From JAHBVL01 sp963712055 (lineage in GTDB: Bacteria > Chloroflexota > Chloroflexia > Thermomicrobiales > UBA6265), in assembly GCA_963712055.1 (NCBI GenBank), contig CAVQGN010000004.1, positions 1 to 64,000 on the forward strand: DNA of 64,000 nt, written 5' to 3'. Of this stretch, positions 60,023-64,000 are shown one piece after another (position 1 is the stretch's first letter; every line of letters begins with the position of its first letter). The notes below the pieces were generated by a model that did no database searches, was not told where the DNA came from, and saw only the letters and a list, made by a program, of their open reading frames with translations. The position numbers and the translations under genes are program-made.

Positions 60023-61060
60023 CTAGCCAATTGTCGGGTCGACAACCGTGATCTGATCCAATCCGCCGTACATTGTCCACCATGGCTGCGCGCCCTGTGC
60101 CACGGCGGTGTTAACGCGTTCGATGTTGGCTACGCCTTCGGTTTCCAGCCATGATTCGAGTGCTGCCGATCCTTCGGCACCGAAGATTGGGACGCCATCC
60201 TGCCAGGTTGCTCGCCCGCACAACACTCCTGAGAACGGCGCTCCAGATTCACCAGCGAGGAGCAGTGTTTCTTCGAACACCGGGTTGCTTACCCCTGCCG
60301 AGAGGTAGATGAAGGGTTTGGTTGAGGCTGCAGCGGCATCACGGAAGAGTTGCAGTGCTTCGTCTCGCGTGTAAACCTCGTCCCCCTGAAACGACTCCGT
60401 GCCCGACACATACTTCATATCGACCGGGACTTCGACTTTGAGGACATCGACCCCATAACGATCTTTCGAGAACTCGGCCATCGACTTCGTAACCGCATCA
60501 GGTTTCTGCCGGGCCCAATCGGCGCCTGAAACGCCATCGGCATAGGTCACAGGTTCGAGGAAGAAAGCGATGTCATTGGCGGCGCACTCGGAACCGATCC
60601 GTTCGATGAACGCATGTTTGATGATGTTCACCTCATCGTTGTCGTCTGGGTTGTAGTAGAGCAGGATCTTGACTGCGTCAGCGCCTGCTTCTTTCAAGCG
60701 GCGGACGCTCCACTCATCGAGCAGATCGGGCAATCGTCCTGCCACGGTGGCGTCGTAACCGGTCTTCTCATAGGCGAGTAGCACACCGGTGCCAGGCGCT
60801 TTTTCCTCGAGCGCTTCGAGACCATACTCCGGGTCCATCAGAATCGCTGTGGCGTGCGGCGTCAGCACCTTGGTGATAACTCGTTTGAACTCCGCCAAAT
60901 CGGCTGAGGTCGCGACGCCACCATCGCCCCTGGCTTTGCCAATCGATTTCTGCAGTGACCCGCGTTGATCCATAGCGGCTGCAGCGATGATGCCCTTGTC
61001 ATTCGCGATAGCGTTGATGCCACCGAGTTTTCCGCGCGTGATTGTAAGTGCTTGTCCCAT
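60023..61060 (-). CDS. Class I aldolase, LacD-type (tagatose/fructose-bisphosphate)
   Basis: A 345-residue Schiff-base aldolase of the LacD family, cleaving a ketohexose-1,6-bisphosphate. IIAAAAMDQRGSLQKSIGKA is the family N-terminal signature, AVKILLYYNPDDNDEVN a conserved strand, and VDVLKVEVPVDMKYV carries the likely Schiff-base lysine. YLSAGVSNPVFEETLLL is the phosphate-binding end. The ATG at 61060 follows GAGAGGA. Association with gapA suggests it acts as the fructose-1,6-bisphosphate aldolase of central metabolism, not only in tagatose catabolism. Confidence 0.9.
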   Translation of the reverse strand: MGQALTITRGKLGGINAIANDKGIIAAAAMDQRGSLQKSIGKARGDGGVATSADLAEFKRVITKVLTPHATAILMDPEYGLEALEEKAPGTGVLLAYEKTGYDATVAGRLPDLLDEWSVRRLKEAGADAVKILLYYNPDDNDEVNIIKHAFIERIGSECAANDIAFFLEPVTYADGVSGADWARQKPDAVTKSMAEFSKDRYGVDVLKVEVPVDMKYVSGTESFQGDEVYTRDEALQLFRDAAAASTKPFIYLSAGVSNPVFEETLLLAGESGAPFSGVLCGRATWQDGVPIFGAEGSAALESWLETEGVANIERVNTAVAQGAQPWWTMYGGLDQITVVDPTIG

Positions 61061-61234
61061 CAGTCCTCTCTCTTCTGAGCGGGCCATTCGTTTCTGCACT
61101 CTATTGTCCCACGCCCATCAATCCATGCGAAGGACGCCAGGGACGCCACGCGTCCCAACGACGGTCCTCACGCTTCCGTTAGGATTGCTGGAGCGTGTGC
61201 TGTTCCGATGAATTCATGAACAAGGGGAGTGGGT

Positions 61235-62020
61235 ATGAAAGTTGTGGTCACAGGAGCCGCCGGCGTCATTGGACGCGCGGTGATGGAGTATTTGGGCGAT
61301 CGCTACGACCTTGTGCCGATCACTCGATCGCCCGCACCATTTCCAAGCGAGGTGGCGGATGTTGGCGAACTCGAAGCGCTCGTTCCTCTTTTCGCTGGTG
61401 CGGATGCTATCGTCCATCTCGCCGCTTCGCCATCGGTCCAGACACCTTGGGATTCGATTCTGCACAACAACCTGGTCGGGACCTACAACGTTTTCGAAGC
61501 CGCCCGTCTGGCCGGTGTTCCCGCCGTGATCTTCGCCTCCTCGAATCACACGATTGGCGGGTATGAACTCGACGGTCTGCCGGATATCTATGCCCTCGAC
61601 GATCCTCGCTGTTACGACGAAAACGCCACCCTCCGTCCCGATTCGCTTTATGGCGTATCCAAAGTCTTTGGCGAAGCCCTCGGTCGCCATTACCACGAAG
61701 CGTTTGGGTTGAGGGTTTACAACCTCCGCATCGGCAGCGTGCTCGATCACGACAATCCGCAGCACGAATCGGTGCCACAGGGTTCGTTCTGGCTCGATCT
61801 CACCCCGGAGCAGAAATACGAACGGTTCCGGGCGACCTGGCTCAGTCGGCGCGATTGCGCCGAACTGATTGCTTGCTGTCTCGAAGCCAAAGAGGTCTCG
61901 TGGGCGACCGTCTATGGTATTTCCGACAATCCGCGCCAGTTCTGGGATCTCGGGGAAGCGCGCCGACTTCTGGGTTTTCATCCCCAGGACTCAGCGCCCC
62001 TCGAGATTCCCGAGATCTAG
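61235..62020 (+). CDS. NAD-dependent epimerase/dehydratase (uronate dehydrogenase-like)
   Basis: A 261-residue extended SDR. VVVTGAAGVIGRAVMEYL is the T-G-x-x-G-x-x-G motif; FASSNHTIGGYELD and SLYGVSKVFGEALGRHY supply Ser and Y-x-x-x-K. The S-S-N-H string and the short length resemble uronate dehydrogenase, which oxidises hexuronates to aldarolactones. The ATG at 61235 has AAGGGGAG upstream; the in-frame GTG at 61229 lies too near that SD. It stands divergent from the aldolase operon. Confidence 0.88.
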   Translation: MKVVVTGAAGVIGRAVMEYLGDRYDLVPITRSPAPFPSEVADVGELEALVPLFAGADAIVHLAASPSVQTPWDSILHNNLVGTYNVFEAARLAGVPAVIFASSNHTIGGYELDGLPDIYALDDPRCYDENATLRPDSLYGVSKVFGEALGRHYHEAFGLRVYNLRIGSVLDHDNPQHESVPQGSFWLDLTPEQKYERFRATWLSRRDCAELIACCLEAKEVSWATVYGISDNPRQFWDLGEARRLLGFHPQDSAPLEIPEI

Positions 62021-62023
62021 GTC

Positions 62024-62956
62024 CTACCGCTTCTGACGCTCCCGTACGAGCCGGATTGAGGGACCGACTTCCTCGATCGCGCCGACCGTGATTGGATCGA
62101 GCACGATCTGAACATGATCGGCGCCAGATTCGTGGAACGACCAGAGCGCGTCGGCGATCTCGTTGGATGACCCAGTGATCGGTAGAACGGGTTGGCCATC
62201 CGTATAGACACTGTCGCGACCTGTCGATCCCGTCACACCGACCAGAACAGCGACGGTCCGTTCGATCGATTCCGGATCACGACCGACTTCATTCGCAATA
62301 CGGGTCACGCGCTCGTTTGCCTCCGCAAACCCGGCCGGGCTGTTGCCGATGTCGGCATACCAGACATTCCATGAATCGACGTGGGGGAGGGTGATCCCGA
62401 GCATCCGTTCGCCGGTCGAACCAATCATCAGCGGTGGACCTTGCGGTCGCGGTCCCCGCGGGGTGATCTGGCAGCGTTCGAGATGGGTGTAATCGCCATC
62501 AAAGGAGACTTCGGTTTCTGCCAACAGACGACGGATGATGGTGAACGCTTCCTCGAAACGGACGACCCGGTGGTCATAAGGAAAGCCAAACGAGGAGTAT
62601 TCGTCCTTGTTCCAACCGGCGCCGAGACCGAGGATAAAGCGACCGCCTGAAATATCATCGATCGTCATCGCTTTCTTCGCGATGATGGCGGGATTGTGGA
62701 ACGACGTGCTCGCGACCAGGTGCCCGAGGTCGACCGTCGATGTGACCGCTGCCAGGGCCGCCAGGAGTGACCACGATTCCCACGGTCCAACCGTCACTCC
62801 ACCCGGTTTGCGGTAGAGCAGATGGTCCCCAACCCAAAGCGCGTCGAATCCCACGGTTTCCGCAGTTTCGGCCATCGTCCGGATTTCAGGCCAATGGACC
62901 TCCCGTTCGACTTCAGGCAGTTGAAGGCCAATGGTGAATGGTCGATCGTGTGTCAT
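62024..62956 (-). CDS. LLM-class flavin (F420-type) oxidoreductase
   Basis: A 310-residue luciferase-like TIM barrel. FTIGLQLPEVEREVHWPEIR, ALWVGDHLLYRKPGG, VDLGHLVASTSFHNPAIIAK and SGGRFILGLGAGWNKDEYSS are all typical of F420-dependent or FMN LLM proteins. The ATG at 62956 follows GGAAGGA with 7-base spacing; the frame open up to 63307 is antisense to the next gene. Cofactor F420 is suggested by family and lineage, not proven. It converges on the epimerase gene with 3 bases between stops. Confidence 0.9.
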   Translation of the reverse strand: MTHDRPFTIGLQLPEVEREVHWPEIRTMAETAETVGFDALWVGDHLLYRKPGGVTVGPWESWSLLAALAAVTSTVDLGHLVASTSFHNPAIIAKKAMTIDDISGGRFILGLGAGWNKDEYSSFGFPYDHRVVRFEEAFTIIRRLLAETEVSFDGDYTHLERCQITPRGPRPQGPPLMIGSTGERMLGITLPHVDSWNVWYADIGNSPAGFAEANERVTRIANEVGRDPESIERTVAVLVGVTGSTGRDSVYTDGQPVLPITGSSNEIADALWSFHESGADHVQIVLDPITVGAIEEVGPSIRLVRERQKR

Positions 62957-63116
62957 CTGAATTCCTTCCGCGTGCTCGTATTTCGAAAGAGACCAGAGGC
63001 AATATACTCGCCCTGTTCGATCCGCTTCCGGTGGTGATTCTGCTTGCCGAGATCGAACGCCCGCGACTCCAACGCTCAAATCGTTTGCTGAGTCGAGGTC
63101 ATCAAGGAGATCCTCA

Positions 63117-64000
63117 ATGATGTCCCATCGACAACCCATGGCCAACCGACCCAGTCTCTTGCCGACGTTGATGCTCCTGGTCAGCCTGATCATCACGGTA
63201 ATCCCGGTCGTGACATCGGCCCAAAGCGCGACGCCAGGCCCAGCAAGTCTCCAACCGCTGACCGCCAGCGCAGCCAACGCTCTGGACCGTGAAGGACGCC
63301 TGTTCACCGACTATCTGATCGATGTCGTGGTCGATTTCGACCTGAACTTGCTCACAGGGCAGGCAACCATCGCGTATCTGAACACGACCGGCACAACGGT
63401 CGAGGAAATTGCGTTTCGACTCTATCCGAACGCTCCGTATTACGGTTCGGGGTCGTTGACCATTGCCGAAGTTTCGGTCGACGGAACTGCCGCCACATCG
63501 GTGCTTTCATCGCTCGACACGGCGATGACGATTCCTCTGGCGCAGCCGCTTCAGCCTTTCGAAACCGCAGTGGTCGACATGCAGTTCGAGGTCAGCATCC
63601 CGGAGAACTCAACCGGAAGTTTCGGGATTTTCAGCGACGACAGCGAACGCGGCACCTGGATCCTCTCCGACTGGTACCCCATAGTCGCGGGATGGGATCC
63701 TGAGAGCGGCTGGCGTCTCGATCCGCCAACTAGCTGGGGCGATCCCACCTTTTCCGAAACCGCGACCTATGCGGTCACCTTCGATCGCCCAGAAGATTTG
63801 ACCATCGCCGCAACCGGCGTGTCGTCAACTGCATCCGGAGCCATCGGGCGCACGCGGGAACGGTTCGTCACCGGCCCGGTACGCGATTTCGCCGCCGTGC
63901 TCGATGATGATTTCGTCACCGACACGGTGGAATCAGGCGGACTCACGATCAACGTTCTGGCGAGTGCGGATTCCGTCTCCCCCGATGTGCGTCGTGATGC
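63117..64000 (+). CDS. M1-family metallopeptidase, N-terminal part (runs off window)
   Basis: The frame is open from the ATG at 63117 (a second ATG is at 63120) to the window edge, 294 codons. AAGGAG lies 7 bases upstream. The N-terminus has a Sec signal (LLPTLMLLVSLIITVIPVVT, cleavage near SAQSA). Then come TDYLIDVVVDFDLNLLTGQA and the beta-sandwich of M1 aminopeptidases, with AFRLYPNAPYYGSGSL, DWYPIVAGWD and TYAVTFDRPEDLTIAATG typical of M1 N-domains. The catalytic HExxH lies beyond the edge, so activity cannot be judged. Confidence 0.8.
   Translation, partial: MMSHRQPMANRPSLLPTLMLLVSLIITVIPVVTSAQSATPGPASLQPLTASAANALDREGRLFTDYLIDVVVDFDLNLLTGQATIAYLNTTGTTVEEIAFRLYPNAPYYGSGSLTIAEVSVDGTAATSVLSSLDTAMTIPLAQPLQPFETAVVDMQFEVSIPENSTGSFGIFSDDSERGTWILSDWYPIVAGWDPESGWRLDPPTSWGDPTFSETATYAVTFDRPEDLTIAATGVSSTASGAIGRTRERFVTGPVRDFAAVLDDDFVTDTVESGGLTINVLASADSVSPDVRRD

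Noticed and set aside
62957..63307. N-terminal extension of the LLM oxidoreductase upstream to 63307
   Set aside because: It is antisense to the M1 peptidase start; the ATG at 62956 has a good SD and begins the conserved fold.
1..64000. tRNA/rRNA genes, CRISPR arrays, transposases or prophage
   Set aside because: No cloverleaf-like GGTTCGA-containing tRNA unit, no regularly spaced repeats, and no transposase or phage structural protein was seen on either strand by eye.

Overview
The window reads as a chromosomal segment from a bacterium of the Chloroflexota, most likely the Thermomicrobiales/Sphaerobacter side. This placement is an inference from gene content, not a computed one: a CruF/glycosyltransferase/acyltransferase carotenoid cluster, an LLM-class F420-type oxidoreductase, many Tat-type solute-binding proteins and moderately high GC. 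Genes are tightly packed, often with ATGA or short stop/start overlaps. Starts are ATG, GTG and some TTG. TGA is used freely as a stop, so the code is standard. I see no rRNA, tRNA, CRISPR array, transposase or phage structural gene.

Layout. 1-7 kb: end of a zinc metallopeptidase, a two-domain universal stress protein (USP), acyl-CoA synthetase, then a coupled E1alpha-E1beta-E2-acyl carrier protein operon without an E3. 7-13.5 kb: beta-lactamase-fold hydrolase, AnmK kinase, GNAT, and a peptide-type ABC importer (binding protein plus two permeases) without ATPases. 13.5-17.2 kb: a P2A Ca2+-type ATPase coupled to a CaCA exchanger. 17.4-23 kb: carbohydrate-type ABC importer with one MalF-like and two tandem MalG-like permeases plus an SDR. 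23-25 kb: a membrane-anchored alkaline-phosphatase-superfamily protein. 25.6-31.2 kb: an SsuB/SsuC/NMT1-type importer followed by VOC, TIM-barrel isomerase and Gfo/Idh/MocA genes. 31.3-36.4 kb: a secreted/redox group (Tat protein, TlpA-like thioredoxin, a frameshifted DUF3179 gene, a deiodinase-like gene with an in-frame TGA) and a single-strand-annealing-like protein. 36.5-41.8 kb: carotenoid biosynthesis. 41.9-44 kb: surface protein and FAD oxidoreductase. 44-52.7 kb: a stress/dormancy-like island (response regulator, GAF-PAS histidine kinase, two USPs, a COG2187-COG0645 fusion, phosphofructokinase, GNAT, CoA-transferase). 52.8-57.5 kb: EEP phosphatase/nuclease, FmdB-type zinc ribbon, Fur/Zur regulator and a divergent zinc/manganese ABC importer. 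57.5-64 kb: PHP hydrolase, a strongly initiated small protein, GapA, LacD-type aldolase, an epimerase, the LLM oxidoreductase and the start of an M1-type peptidase.

The most notable observation is at 34849-35589. Two collinear reading frames of a deiodinase/redoxin-like protein are joined by one in-frame TGA placed exactly at the family's redox position, giving a U-x-x-C motif. The TGA is followed 9 nt later by a perfect 8-bp stem with a G-starting 3-nt loop, the geometry expected of a bacterial SECIS element. This is a strong candidate selenoprotein that ordinary gene calling would split in two. A second idea worth testing is that the 44-52.7 kb block parallels the gene content of the mycobacterial DosR dormancy regulon.
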